A stretch of 64,000 bases of DNA from Vibrio sp. 05-20-BW147 (GTDB lineage Bacteria > Pseudomonadota > Gammaproteobacteria > Enterobacterales > Vibrionaceae), in contig NZ_SZTO01000010.1 of assembly GCF_013369385.1 (NCBI RefSeq), forward strand, positions 62,001-126,000, given 5' to 3'. The notes below the pieces were generated by a model that did not search any database, was not told the origin of the DNA, and saw only the letters and a program-made list of their open reading frames with translations. The first letter of the stretch is position 1. Every line of letters begins with the position of its first letter. A program made the translations under genes and the position numbers. This document shows positions 50,311 through 62,664 of this stretch, in pieces.

Positions 50311-51243
50311 CGACGATGAGAACGAAACGTCCATAGCCGCTTGTATCAACTGCAAATGCAGTGGCACCAGCGCTTCATGATCCGTGCGATATCCACCACC
50401 CACCACCGCGGCAACCGGGATCGCATTGGCTTTGGCCTGCCCAAAGAGAAAAGCGTCACGTTGATACAAAGCGTCGGTGGAGACGTTGAGATATCCCAGC
50501 TCATCTTCATGATGAATGTCGACACCGGCATCGTAGATAATGAGATCCGGTTGATGGAGACGTATTGCCATCGGAACCACCTCTTTAAACGCCGCAAGAA
50601 ACGCCTCATCACCACACTCTCTTGGCAAACCAATATCGAGATCAGAGTCCGGCTTACGGGCAGGAAAGTTCTTATCACAATGGAAAGAAAGCGTCACAAT
50701 GTCGTCGCGCTGTTGGCATAAAGTTGCGGTTCCATCGCCATGATGCACATCACTATCGATGATCAACACTTTGTCGACGCTGGCGTGTTCCAACGCTTTG
50801 TGTGCAGCCATCACGAGATCGTTGAACAAGCAAAAACCACTGCCATAGTCGAAATGGGCATGGTGATAGCCGCCACTAAGATGAATCGCAACGCCATGTT
50901 GTAAGGCTTTTTCCGCTGTCAGCACAGTTCCTGCGGTTGAGGTTAACGTGCGTTCAATCAGTTGTTCACTCCAAGGAAAACCAATTCTGCGCATTTTCGC
51001 CGCAGGCAATAGACCCGTCGTCAGCAGATCCACATATTCTTGTTGGTGAACTTGCTTGATGGCTTCAATCGATAACGCTTCTGGCTGATAAAAAGCAAAT
51101 GCCTGCTGCCACTCGAGATGCTGTTGCTGATATCGACACACCGCTTGATAGAGATGGTGATATTTCATGATCGGGTAACGATGCCCCTCTGGCAGGGGCA
51201 ACTGAGAGTAGATTGGGTGATAGATCAGAGGGATGCTCATCAT
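50305..51243 (-). CDS. Histone deacetylase-family (acetoin utilization protein-like) hydrolase
   Basis: 312 residues of the arginase/deacetylase fold. Zinc and catalytic motifs: HLSGGYHHAHFDYG with the His pair, DSDVHHGDGTATLCQ with Asp-x-His, and YDAGVDIHHEDELG with the second zinc Asp. Bacterial members deacetylate acetylpolyamines, lysine or small amides; the substrate here is unknown. It begins 5 nt after the topB stop without an evident ribosome site, so it is probably translated by coupling from topB. Confidence 0.88.
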   Translation of the reverse strand: MMSIPLIYHPIYSQLPLPEGHRYPIMKYHHLYQAVCRYQQQHLEWQQAFAFYQPEALSIEAIKQVHQQEYVDLLTTGLLPAAKMRRIGFPWSEQLIERTLTSTAGTVLTAEKALQHGVAIHLSGGYHHAHFDYGSGFCLFNDLVMAAHKALEHASVDKVLIIDSDVHHGDGTATLCQQRDDIVTLSFHCDKNFPARKPDSDLDIGLPRECGDEAFLAAFKEVVPMAIRLHQPDLIIYDAGVDIHHEDELGYLNVSTDALYQRDAFLFGQAKANAIPVAAVVGGGYRTDHEALVPLHLQLIQAAMDVSFSSSL

Positions 51244-51248
51244 GGGGT

Positions 51249-53219
51249 TTAAGCCGACTTGTTGGTTCTTTTTTGGGTCGCGGTTGACGCCGTTTTCTTG
51301 CTGCTACTGGCGCGTCTCTTGCGCTTAAACGCTGGGCGCTCCACTGGTGGCAGTTGACGAAGCGAGCTCGGTACGGGTGATGTTTTGACCTGCTGCATTA
51401 ATTCCGAAATACGCTGTTGTAAGGCGGCCATAAATGGCTGGTAGGCTTGGTTGCGTTCAGCCATGCCTTGCAATTGGTGCTCCCAGTGAGCCGTCATATC
51501 CGGATAAGTTGATTCTTGTGGCAACGCATGGATCAACCCTCTCCCTGCTGGAGTACTAAGAATGGCTTTGCCTTGTCGAGAGAGTAACTGACGTTTAAAC
51601 AGAGTGTCGAGTATGCCCGCTCTGGTCGCTTCCGTACCTAATCCGTCGGTCTCTCTTAAGATTTTTTTCAGTTCTTTATCACTGACGTAACGTGCAATTC
51701 CCGTCATCGCCTGCAATAAGGTCGCTTCGGTAAAGTGCTTTGGCGGCTCGGTTTTACAGTCTTTAATTACCCCTTCTCGGCAGGTGAGCACCGTGCCTTT
51801 CGCAAGAGGTGGTACAGTATCCGCGCCGTCCTCTTCTTTTTCTGTTGCTCCCGTGAGTGCTTTCCAACCGGCAAATGTCAATTGGCGACCTTTCGCAATA
51901 AAGACACCACCAGCAATCTCAAACACCAGTTTGGCTTCAGCGTATGTGGCTGCGGGATAGAACTGCATCAAATACTGTCTGGCGATCAATTGATAGATCT
52001 TCATTTCGTAGCCAGACAGCGCGTTAACACTGGCTTGTTTCGGCGTGGGGATAATCGCATGGTGGGCTTCGACTTTGCTGTCGTTCCACGCTTTCGATTT
52101 TAAAGAAAGATCAGCGCCACTCACCGCATCGGACAGCTCTTTCGCATTATTGGCAATGGCTTGGCTGACACTGGCGGCTTGCACATAATGTTCTTTAGGC
52201 AGATAGCGGTTATCCGAGCGTGGGTAGGTGATCAGTTTGTGCTTTTCGTACAGTGACTGACACGTATCCAGCACCTGTTGTGCACTCATACCATAGCGTT
52301 TAGCCGCATCAATTTGCAGCGCCGACAGCGAATAAGGCAAAGGCGGGGCTTGCTTGGTCTGCTTATGTTCTGATTCCGTCACGGTAGCGGGTTGATTAGC
52401 AATACGACTGGCAACGTTTTCCACCAGTTTACGACTCAAGACTCGCCCTTCTTCGTCTTGCCAAGGCTGGCAAGCGTCGCTCGGTTTCCAACGTGCTTTG
52501 ATGTCAAACGGTTCACTGCCATTCTGATAAGGGATCAGCGCGTGAAGAGTGAAGAAATCACGCGGAACGAAATTCTCGATTTCCTCATCACGGCGCACCA
52601 CCAGCCCCAATACCGGCGTTTGTACTCGTCCGACAGACAGCACACCTTGATAGCCTGCTTTTTGCCCCAGCAAAGTGTAAGCGCGTGACATATTCATGCC
52701 ATAAAGCCAATCAGCCCGTGAGCGTGCCAGTGCAGAAACCGACAGTGGGATGAAATCACGATTGCTGCGCAGACTATTCAACGCACGCTTAACCGCAGGC
52801 AGGTTTAGATCGCTGATCAACAGTCGCTGGGTTTGTGCTTTTTTGGTTTGGCTCAGTTTGCAGTAATCCAGCACTTCATCCACCAGCAATTGCCCTTCTC
52901 TGTCAGGGTCGCCTGCATGGATCACTTCACTTGCTTCTTTTAGCAGCTTGCGAATCACGGTCAATTGTTTACTGGCCGATGGACGTGGGCGCAGTTGCCA
53001 TTGCTCAGGGATGATGGGCAAATCCGCCATATTCCATTTTTTATAACGTTCGTCGTAAGCGTCTGGCTCAACTTGCTCCAGCAAATGTCCAATACACCAC
53101 GTCACGATGTCACCATTGCCACAGCGAATAAAGCCTTGTTCTTTCTTTTGAGGATTGGGCAATGCGGCAGCAATCGCGCGGCCTAAGCTGGGTTTTTCAG
53201 CGATAAACAGACGGGTCAT
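51249..53219 (-). CDS. topB: DNA topoisomerase III
   Basis: 656 residues from the ATG at 53219, matching the TopB N-terminus [20 protein letters not shown]; a TTG nine codons upstream is unlikely. This type IA enzyme decatenates replication and recombination intermediates. TOPRIM acidic motif [14 protein letters not shown]; active-site Tyr in [15 protein letters not shown]. The C-terminus is a Lys/Arg/Ser tail, with no zinc ribbons. A terminator (53246) and a LexA-like box (53287) lie upstream. The deacetylase gene follows at once. Confidence 0.96.
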   Translation of the reverse strand: MTRLFIAEKPSLGRAIAAALPNPQKKEQGFIRCGNGDIVTWCIGHLLEQVEPDAYDERYKKWNMADLPIIPEQWQLRPRPSASKQLTVIRKLLKEASEVIHAGDPDREGQLLVDEVLDYCKLSQTKKAQTQRLLISDLNLPAVKRALNSLRSNRDFIPLSVSALARSRADWLYGMNMSRAYTLLGQKAGYQGVLSVGRVQTPVLGLVVRRDEEIENFVPRDFFTLHALIPYQNGSEPFDIKARWKPSDACQPWQDEEGRVLSRKLVENVASRIANQPATVTESEHKQTKQAPPLPYSLSALQIDAAKRYGMSAQQVLDTCQSLYEKHKLITYPRSDNRYLPKEHYVQAASVSQAIANNAKELSDAVSGADLSLKSKAWNDSKVEAHHAIIPTPKQASVNALSGYEMKIYQLIARQYLMQFYPAATYAEAKLVFEIAGGVFIAKGRQLTFAGWKALTGATEKEEDGADTVPPLAKGTVLTCREGVIKDCKTEPPKHFTEATLLQAMTGIARYVSDKELKKILRETDGLGTEATRAGILDTLFKRQLLSRQGKAILSTPAGRGLIHALPQESTYPDMTAHWEHQLQGMAERNQAYQPFMAALQQRISELMQQVKTSPVPSSLRQLPPVERPAFKRKRRASSSKKTASTATQKRTNKSA

Positions 53220-53245
53220 AACAAATTTTTCGAGCTCAACAAACA

Positions 53246-53273
53246 AAGGGCCACATTAGCGGATGTGGCCCTT
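53246..53273 (-). terminator. Terminator of the nitroreductase gene, just ahead of topB
   Basis: AAGGGCCACAT and ATGTGGCCCTT form an 11-bp stem with a 6-nt loop. The stem ends 27 nt before the topB ATG. Confidence 0.8.
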
Positions 53274-53286
53274 AAAAATCAACAAA

Positions 53287-53306
53287 AACTGTATGTATAG
53301 ACAGTT
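53287..53306. promoter_or_regulatory. LexA-like (SOS) box upstream of topB
   Basis: CTGTATGTATAGACAG has the CTGT-N8-ACAG core of a LexA site, in an A-A/T-T context; 16 of the 20 consensus positions agree. It overlaps the stop codon of the ydjA gene and ends 68 bp upstream of the topB ATG. SOS control of topB is inference. Confidence 0.5.
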
Positions 53307-53853
53307 ATAGATACTCAACAAATTTAGCCAGATCACGCTCTGGCACTTTCATCGCGGAACATTCTGCGCTGCCCAAGTAGAGGAAGCCCACAATGGCATC
53401 GTCTCCCTGTAAGCCAAACGCTTGTCTCACTTCCGTATCGAACATCCATTCACCCGAACGCCAAAAACCTTGGAATCCTTGAGCCACAGCCGCCATTTGC
53501 ATTGCTTGCACCGCACAACCCGCGGAAAGATGCTGTTCAAATGCCGGGACTTTTTCACTCTCGGTCACTTTCGCAATCACGGTGATGACCATCGGCGCAC
53601 GAAATGGGGCATTTTTCACTTTTTCCACCACCGATTCTTCACTGCCTTTGGCCTGTGCCGCCTTCACTAGGATGTCTGACAGCTTATGCAGGCCAGAGCC
53701 TTGCGCGATGACAAAGCGCCAAGGCGTCAGCGCGCCGTGATCTGGGGCTCTTAATCCCGCACGAATGATATTTTCAAGTGCTTTGCCTTCTGGGGCTGGA
53801 GCGGCCAATTTACCAATAGAGCGACGATTAAGTAGAAGATCGAGAGCGTCCAT
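53305..53853 (-). CDS. ydjA: NAD(P)H nitroreductase YdjA
   Basis: 182 residues, the small YdjA branch of FMN-dependent nitroreductases. N-terminal LLLNRRSIGKLAAPAPEGKAL (FMN-phosphate Arg pair), LRAPDHGALTPWRF, and the C-terminal GFLYLGSAE. YdjA dimers reduce nitro compounds slowly; the physiological substrate is unknown. AAGGA lies 7 nt before the ATG. It is followed on the same strand by topB, after a terminator. Confidence 0.93.
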   Translation of the reverse strand: MDALDLLLNRRSIGKLAAPAPEGKALENIIRAGLRAPDHGALTPWRFVIAQGSGLHKLSDILVKAAQAKGSEESVVEKVKNAPFRAPMVITVIAKVTESEKVPAFEQHLSAGCAVQAMQMAAVAQGFQGFWRSGEWMFDTEVRQAFGLQGDDAIVGFLYLGSAECSAMKVPERDLAKFVEYL

Positions 53854-53971
53854 CCAAGAATCCTTATAGTGGTATCGATTTGCGTTTACACTTTAGCATA
53901 GTTCACTACGCCATATAACCGCCTGTTTATTGTGGAAATTCACGATTTACGCAAGAACTGCTCAAACAAAA

Positions 53972-54000
53972 ATACCGCGAATCACTTCGCGGCATTTTTT
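53972..54000. terminator. Terminator of fadH
   Basis: CCGCGAA-TCAC-TTCGCGG with A-rich and T-rich flanks downstream of the fadH stop. Confidence 0.8.
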
Positions 54001-54019
54001 ATGTTCAAACCTTCACCGA

Positions 54020-56047
<2,028 letters not shown>

Positions 56048-56055
56048 TTATTATC

Positions 56056-56068
56056 GTGGTCAGACCAG
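56056..56068 (-). promoter_or_regulatory. FadR-type operator at the fadH promoter
   Basis: GTGGTCAGACCAG contains the perfect palindrome TGGTC-A-GACCA, the core of FadR sites. On the minus strand it follows TTGATT and TACTCT separated by 17 bp, a plausible -35/-10, so binding would block transcription. It lies 24 bp upstream of the start codon. Confidence 0.7.
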
Positions 56069-56277
56069 AGTATGAGCTCTTATCTAAAAAATCAAACATG
56101 CGTTTACATTTTTGTAACACCGATCAATCTTAAGTGAGCTATGCCATTTGGATTATTTGCGTGTTAAGCTTTGATAACTGTTATCTTTTGCATGACTTAT
56201 TGATGGCGTTGGCGCCAGTTTGGCGATCATATCGATCTTTCATGTGAATGGTTGAGGCATCTCGTTACGGAGAAACA

Positions 56278-58128
56278 ATGAAATCATTATTCAAACTCAT
56301 CGGTTTGGTTTTTAAAGGAATATGGAAAGCCATTACCTTTGTGCGTCTCGCACTCACCAACCTGATTTTTCTACTGTCTGTTGCGCTTGTTTACTTTATC
56401 TATTTCTACGGCCATGACACTCAGCCTCAGGTTGAGCAGCCTTCCGCATTGGTGCTGAACCTATCCGGTCCTATCGTCGAGCAAAGCCTCTACATCAATC
56501 CGATGGATTCTTTTGCAGGTTCACTGTTTGGGGAAGAGATTCCTAAAGAGAATGTGTTGTTTGATGTCGTGGACACCATTCGCTACGCCAAAGACGACGA
56601 GAAGATCACTGGTTTGGTGTTGTCGTTACGCGATATGCCTGAGACCAACCTCACCAAGCTGCGTTACATCGCCAAAGCACTCAATGAGTTTAAGGCCTCT
56701 GGTAAGCCCATTTATGCCATTGGCTCATTTTACAATCAGAGCCAATATTATCTCGCCAGCTACGCAGATAAGATCTACCTTGCCCCCGATGGCGGGGTAA
56801 TGCTGAAAGGCTATAGCGCTTTTAATCTCTATTACAAAACGCTTCTCGAAAAGCTCGATGTGACAACGCATGTTTTCCGTGTTGGCACTTATAAATCTGC
56901 GATTGAGCCGTTTGTGCGTGATGATATGTCACCAGCCGCTAAGGAATCTGCGACACGTTGGTTAACGCAACTGTGGGGAGCCTATGTAGACGATGTGGCG
57001 AACAACCGTAAGATTGATCCAAAAACACTCAATCCTTCGATGGAGGAGTTTCTGTCTCAGTTGAAATCCGTCAACGGTGATCTTGCGGCCCTTTCCATCA
57101 AACTGGGTTTGGTCGATGAGCTCGCAACTCGCCAACAACTGAGAACACAACTAGCCGAGAAGTTTGGCGCGAGCGGGGATGACAGCTACAAAGCCATCAG
57201 CTACTACGACTACCGAGCAACCATGCGCGATAACTTTGATGTGAATGCCGATGATGTTGCCGTTGTCGTCGCCAGCGGCACCATCATGGATGGTCAACAA
57301 CCGCGTGGCACAGTGGGCGGCGACACCGTTGCCGGATTACTACGTCAAGCTCGTAATGATGACAAAGTAAAAGCAGTGGTATTGCGTGTGGATAGCCCCG
57401 GAGGCAGCGCATTCGCTTCGGAAGTGATTCGTAACGAAGTTCAGGCGTTAAAAGACGCTGGCAAGCCAATTGTGGTGTCCATGTCTAGCCTAGCTGCATC
57501 CGGCGGATATTGGATCTCAATGAGCGCGGATAAGATTATTGCTCAACCGACCACGCTCACTGGCTCGATTGGTATTTTTAGCGTCATTACTACCTTTGAA
57601 AAAGGCTTCAATAAACTCGGTGTCTACACCGATGGTGTTGGTACATCGCCATTCTCTGGTGAAGGCATCTCGACAGGCCTTTCAAAAGGGGCATCACAAG
57701 CGTTCCAGATGGGCATTGAACACGGTTACCAACGTTTTATCAGCCTAGTCGGTGATAATCGCGATCTGTCATTGGATGCGGTGGATAAAGTGGCTCAAGG
57801 CCGAGTGTGGACCGGCTACGACGCGCTGCAACACGGACTGGTTGATCAAATCGGCGATTTCGATGACGCCGTGGCTGAAGCGGCAAAAATGGCTCAGCTA
57901 GAGAACTACAACCTCTACTGGGTCGAAGAGCCACTCTCACCGACAGAGCAGTTTATCCAAGAGTTTATGAAGCAAGTGAAAATCTCTATGGGTGTCGATA
58001 TTCAAAGCATCCTGCCACCGAGCTTACAGCCTGTCGCCCAACAAATGGAACAGCACGCTTCGCTGTTGCAAAATTTTAACGATCCGAAAGGCTACTACGC
58101 CTTCTGTTTGAACTGCGAAGTGCAGTAG
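56278..58128 (+). CDS. sppA: Signal peptide peptidase SppA (protease IV, long form)
   Basis: 616 residues from the ATG at 56278 (GGAG 6 nt upstream); a GTG-type extension upstream is less likely. One N-terminal membrane helix (about 18-45), then two S49 domains. Catalytic dyad Lys206 (GTYKSAIEPF) and Ser408 (SSLAASGGYW) are conserved; the E. coli pair is K209 and S409. It degrades cleaved signal peptides at the inner membrane. The gene ends in a terminator and is followed by ansA, as in E. coli. Confidence 0.96.
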   Translation: MKSLFKLIGLVFKGIWKAITFVRLALTNLIFLLSVALVYFIYFYGHDTQPQVEQPSALVLNLSGPIVEQSLYINPMDSFAGSLFGEEIPKENVLFDVVDTIRYAKDDEKITGLVLSLRDMPETNLTKLRYIAKALNEFKASGKPIYAIGSFYNQSQYYLASYADKIYLAPDGGVMLKGYSAFNLYYKTLLEKLDVTTHVFRVGTYKSAIEPFVRDDMSPAAKESATRWLTQLWGAYVDDVANNRKIDPKTLNPSMEEFLSQLKSVNGDLAALSIKLGLVDELATRQQLRTQLAEKFGASGDDSYKAISYYDYRATMRDNFDVNADDVAVVVASGTIMDGQQPRGTVGGDTVAGLLRQARNDDKVKAVVLRVDSPGGSAFASEVIRNEVQALKDAGKPIVVSMSSLAASGGYWISMSADKIIAQPTTLTGSIGIFSVITTFEKGFNKLGVYTDGVGTSPFSGEGISTGLSKGASQAFQMGIEHGYQRFISLVGDNRDLSLDAVDKVAQGRVWTGYDALQHGLVDQIGDFDDAVAEAAKMAQLENYNLYWVEEPLSPTEQFIQEFMKQVKISMGVDIQSILPPSLQPVAQQMEQHASLLQNFNDPKGYYAFCLNCEVQ

Positions 58129-58140
58129 AAGTAAGAAGTG

Positions 58141-58173
58141 AGAGGCATCTGTGTAGCAGATGCCTCTTTTTCT
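58141..58173 (+). terminator. Terminator of sppA
   Basis: AGAGGCATCTG, loop TGTAG, CAGATGCCTCT, then a T-tract. Confidence 0.92.
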
Positions 58174-58232
58174 TGGCCAAGTTTTCGCTATAATCGCCGC
58201 TCTGTTCCCCTACACCTAAGTGATCACTCACT

Positions 58233-59246
58233 ATGACAAGAAAACACATCTATATTGCCTACACTGGCGGTACTATCGGCATGAAGAAGTCTGATCATGG
58301 CTACATTCCTGTCGCTGGTTTCATGGAAAAGCAGTTAGCAAACATGCCGGAATTCCATCGTCCAGAAATGCCGCAATACACCATTCACGAATACGAACCA
58401 TTGATGGACTCTTCAGATATGACCCCTGAAGATTGGCAACACATTGCCAACGACATTCGTGACAACTATGACAAATACGATGGTTTCGTGATCCTACACG
58501 GCACCGACACCATGGCGTATACCGCTTCGGCGCTCTCCTTCATGTTGGAAAACCTTGGTAAGCCAGTCATTGTCACAGGCTCTCAAATTCCCTTGGCGGA
58601 ACTGCGCTCTGACGGTCAAGCAAATCTGCTTAACGCGCTGCATATTGCGGCCAATTACCCGGTTAACGAAGTCACTTTGTTCTTCAACAATCAGTTAATG
58701 CGTGGCAACCGCAGTGTGAAATCGCACGCAGATGGCTTTAATGCGTTTACATCGCCAAACTTACCGCCACTGCTTGAAGCGGGGATCAACATCCAGATCA
58801 GCAACAGCATCAAAGTCGGCGCGCAACCAGAAGGCGAGTTCAAAGTTCATAACATCACCCCGCAACCCATCGGTGTGATCACCATGTACCCAGGCATCTC
58901 ACACGAAGTGATTCGCAACACCTTACTGCAGCCAGTGAATGCGATGATTCTGTTGACCTTTGGTGTGGGCAACGCGCCACAAAATCCAGAGCTATTAGCC
59001 CATCTTAAAGAAGCGTCTGAACGCGGCGTGATTGTGGTCAACTTAACGCAATGTTTAGCGGGTAAAGTGAATATGGGTGGCTATGCAACTGGCTGTGCCC
59101 TCGCAGAAGCAGGCGTGATCAGCGGTTACGATATGACGCCTGAAGCAGCCTTAGCAAAACTTCACTACCTATTGAGTCAAAATCTGTCTTATGAAGAAGT
59201 GAAAGCACAAATGCAGCAAGTGCTGCGTGGTGAAATGAGCTTATAA
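58233..59246 (+). CDS. ansA: Cytoplasmic L-asparaginase I
   Basis: 337 residues. It hydrolyses asparagine to aspartate and ammonia. The first catalytic Thr is in AYTGGTIGM (about 8-16) and the second in ILHGTDTMAYTASALSFM, with the Lys of the triad in the ADGFN segment region. There is no signal peptide, so this is the type I low-affinity cytoplasmic enzyme. A TATAAT lies at 58189-58194 with a poor -35. Downstream, a copy of ACCTAGAACC (59253-59262) can pair with the tandem array and may end the transcript. Confidence 0.95.
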   Translation: MTRKHIYIAYTGGTIGMKKSDHGYIPVAGFMEKQLANMPEFHRPEMPQYTIHEYEPLMDSSDMTPEDWQHIANDIRDNYDKYDGFVILHGTDTMAYTASALSFMLENLGKPVIVTGSQIPLAELRSDGQANLLNALHIAANYPVNEVTLFFNNQLMRGNRSVKSHADGFNAFTSPNLPPLLEAGINIQISNSIKVGAQPEGEFKVHNITPQPIGVITMYPGISHEVIRNTLLQPVNAMILLTFGVGNAPQNPELLAHLKEASERGVIVVNLTQCLAGKVNMGGYATGCALAEAGVISGYDMTPEAALAKLHYLLSQNLSYEEVKAQMQQVLRGEMSL

Positions 59247-59271
59247 AGCAAAAACCTAGAACCTGGATCTA

Positions 59272-59325
59272 TTCTAGGTTCTAGGTTCTAGGTTCTAGGT
59301 TCTAGGTTCTAGGTTCTAGGTTCTA
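59272..59325 (+). repeat. 7-bp tandem repeat array (GGTTCTA)n, about 7.7 copies
   Basis: 54 nt of perfect period-7 repeat between convergent ansA and the DUF1315 gene. The inverted copy ACCTAGAACC at 59253-59262 precedes it, so a hairpin with any unit is possible. Same unit and same strand as the array at 34144. Confidence 0.95.
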
Positions 59326-59331
59326 TAACGA

Positions 59332-59616
59332 CTAATCTCGATTTGGATTAACGCGGACAATATCTTCCTGACCCGATTGAAACTGTTTCTTCAACTCCGC
59401 CTTTGACTTGAAACAAATCTCTCCACCCGCGGCCACCGACATGTGTTCTGCCTCAGTATTGTGCTTAGATTGATACAACATCACAGCTTGCATACAGGAA
59501 TCTCGCTGTGTTTGTGAAAGTGGTGTACCCTCTGGCCAACGTCCTGTTTCTACTGCATACGTCAGACGTTGGTAAACTTCTGGTGTCATTGCGCTGAGTA
59601 GCTGCTCTGTGTTCAT
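59332..59616 (-). CDS. yeaC: YeaC family protein (DUF1315)
   Basis: 94 residues, soluble, with the DUF1315 pattern MTPEVYQRLTYAVETGRWPEG followed by PLSQTQRDSCMQAVMLYQSKH. In E. coli the homologue sits near ansA, msrB and gapA, as here. The function is unknown. AGG lies about 7 nt before the ATG. A 7-bp tandem array begins 6 bp beyond its stop. Confidence 0.88.
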   Translation of the reverse strand: MNTEQLLSAMTPEVYQRLTYAVETGRWPEGTPLSQTQRDSCMQAVMLYQSKHNTEAEHMSVAAGGEICFKSKAELKKQFQSGQEDIVRVNPNRD

Positions 59617-59720
59617 AACATACCTTTACACTAACATTTTGTTCACAGAACATATCTGGATACTAAACTGAGTCAAGAAACAGTAAATAAATTGTTGTAA
59701 TGGATCACAAGCAAACCACC

Positions 59721-60539
59721 ATGAGAAAGAAAACTTGGCTACTCGCCCTAAGCATGCCGCTGTTCCTCGGTGGTTGCTTAGAAGGCAACAAAACCACAGA
59801 AGAGCTATGCCAATCGCAACCAGGGCTACGCTGTGAAAAACTGAATATGGATGACGGGCAGTGCCGCGTTGCACGCACGGATCTTATTTGGCATCGCTTT
59901 GAGGTACTGAAAAACCCATCCGACAACAACAAGATTAAGGAATACAAGCTAACCGCCGAGTATCGCAAGTGCTTGGAGTTGGCTTCGCAAATTACGCCCA
60001 TCGATCAAAGTGCGTTAAAACAAAAACGTTTTAATGCGCTGATGCATAGCATTTCTGAACTTGAACGTATTGTGCAAGAGCTCAGTTCTTCAAGTGAACC
60101 TGAAAGCCTCTATTTTCTTTGGAGTCAGACAGGCAACACCAACGCACGTCGTCAGTTTTTACAAATGGAAGGCACCCCAGCGCTAGAAACCGCAGAAATG
60201 CAATACGCCTTGGCAACGTTTTATACCACACGTGATCAAACGAAAACGATCCTACTGCTTAATCATTCTTTAGAACTGACCAAAGATGGAAAAGTAAACA
60301 AAGATGCATTGAAATCTTTGGCAAGCACGTATCAGGGATTAGGCCAAATGAAACATGCTTATCTTTGGGCGATGATAGCTAAAGAGTTTGATGTGCCCTT
60401 AGCTACAGAGCGAGAAATGCAACTGATGTTTGGTTTTCCCCCTGAAGAATATAAACGATTAGACTCTATTGCAGAACAGGCCGCATCGGCGCTCAAAAAA
60501 GGCCAATATCGCGCTATGATGATCCCGAATGACTTGTAG
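59721..60539 (+). CDS. DUF2989 lipoprotein
   Basis: 272 residues from the ATG at 59721, preferred because it gives a compact lipoprotein signal (RKKTWLLALSMPLFLGGC, lipid Cys at 19); an ATG at 59700 adds seven polar residues. The mature part begins with a cysteine-containing segment (ELCQSQPGLRCEKLN, DGQCRV, RKCLEL) and continues as helical TPR/Sel1-like repeats (ALATFYTTRDQTKTILLLNHS, then ALKSLASTYQGLGQMKHAYLW). DUF2989 is found in vibrios and relatives; its function is unknown. It ends at a clear terminator. Confidence 0.8.
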   Translation: MRKKTWLLALSMPLFLGGCLEGNKTTEELCQSQPGLRCEKLNMDDGQCRVARTDLIWHRFEVLKNPSDNNKIKEYKLTAEYRKCLELASQITPIDQSALKQKRFNALMHSISELERIVQELSSSSEPESLYFLWSQTGNTNARRQFLQMEGTPALETAEMQYALATFYTTRDQTKTILLLNHSLELTKDGKVNKDALKSLASTYQGLGQMKHAYLWAMIAKEFDVPLATEREMQLMFGFPPEEYKRLDSIAEQAASALKKGQYRAMMIPNDL

Positions 60540-60616
60540 CCTGATGCCTCTAGCCGCCATAGGCTTATAATGATGCTTTAGTTCAGCTCTTCGCTCTAAG
60601 AGTGGCGCAATCAAAC

Positions 60617-60643
60617 AAAAACCTTCCCAATGGAAGGTTTTTG
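60617..60643 (+). terminator. Terminator of the DUF2989 gene
   Basis: AAAAACCTTCC-CAAT-GGAAGGTTTTT. Confidence 0.88.
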
Positions 60644-60733
60644 TCTTTTGGCGATTCAAAGCCATTTTGATTTTTTCAGTATAATAGCGCGACACAATAT
60701 GACTGAAAGCGGAGAACAGCGTTCGGTGTAATT

Positions 60734-61150
60734 TTACTCATTAGTTTCAATTTTGTTGAAAATTAACGACACCGAGTTGACACAAAAACGTTCTCCGGTT
60801 GTTTTTGGTCCATCAGGAAAAACATGCCCCAAGTGACTATCACATCGAGCACAACGTATCTCTGTGCGCGTCATTCCGTGACTAAAGTCATCTAAATACT
60901 GCACTGCTGCCTCATTAATCGGCGCATCGAAGCTCGGCCAACCGCATCCAGAATCGTACTTGTTACTGGAAGAAAAAAGCACCTGACCACAGCAAGTGCA
61001 TGCATATTCCCCACTCTCTTTATTGTGCAGTAACTTGCCACTAAAAGGCGGTTCGGTTCCTTGCTCACGACACACATGATATTCCTGTTCAGACAGCTGC
61101 TCACGCCATTGCTGGTCTGACTTGAGCACAACTTTACTTTCTTTTGTCAC
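60734..61150 (-). CDS. msrB: Peptide-methionine (R)-S-oxide reductase MsrB
   Basis: 138 residues from a GTG at 61150, with AAGGGA about 11 nt upstream; a TTG at 61198 would add 16 residues unlike the family. It repairs Met-R-sulfoxide in proteins. Zinc ligands are two CxxC pairs (CTCC-G and [10 protein letters not shown]), then [13 protein letters not shown] and the catalytic Cys in RFCVNS. It is divergent from gapA, and the msrB-gapA-yeaD order is that of E. coli. Confidence 0.92.
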   Translation of the reverse strand: MTKESKVVLKSDQQWREQLSEQEYHVCREQGTEPPFSGKLLHNKESGEYACTCCGQVLFSSSNKYDSGCGWPSFDAPINEAAVQYLDDFSHGMTRTEIRCARCDSHLGHVFPDGPKTTGERFCVNSVSLIFNKIETNE

Positions 61151-61358
61151 GTCACTAATTTCCCTTTTTCTTATTAATATTGACGACTTTTTGTGCAAAA
61201 AACTTGCGGAGCATCATGGTTGTAGCACATACTTTCTCACCATTATGTCCTATGTTTTAAAATTGCTTAGAGCACCTGCTCTTGAGTTATTTTACGCCAA
61301 CTGGCGAGTAGAATAACCGGTTCAAAGTTTAAAAAACGAGCATTTGCAAAGAATTGTT

Positions 61359-62482
<1,124 letters not shown>

Positions 62483-62527
62483 TTTCTACTTAGTAAAATA
62501 AGCACTTAGCGAAGAATTTCGTTAGAC

Positions 62528-62554
62528 AAAAAGGCGACCTTAGGTCGCCTTTTT
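62528..62554 (+). terminator. Terminator of gapA
   Basis: AAAAAGGCGACC-TTA-GGTCGCCTTTTT. Confidence 0.92.
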
Positions 62555-62664
62555 AGTATCACGGATTTGAGGTTAGCAATGGAGCTTTAGACTCTCTGCA
62601 GTGTCTGACTTCACGGTCCGTTTCTACAACGAATCTTATGAAACTGATTGTTAAGGAAATTCAG

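Noticed and set aside
60680..60685. TATAAT between the convergent DUF2989 and msrB genes
   Set aside because: No -35 at proper spacing and no gene or RNA to serve on either strand.
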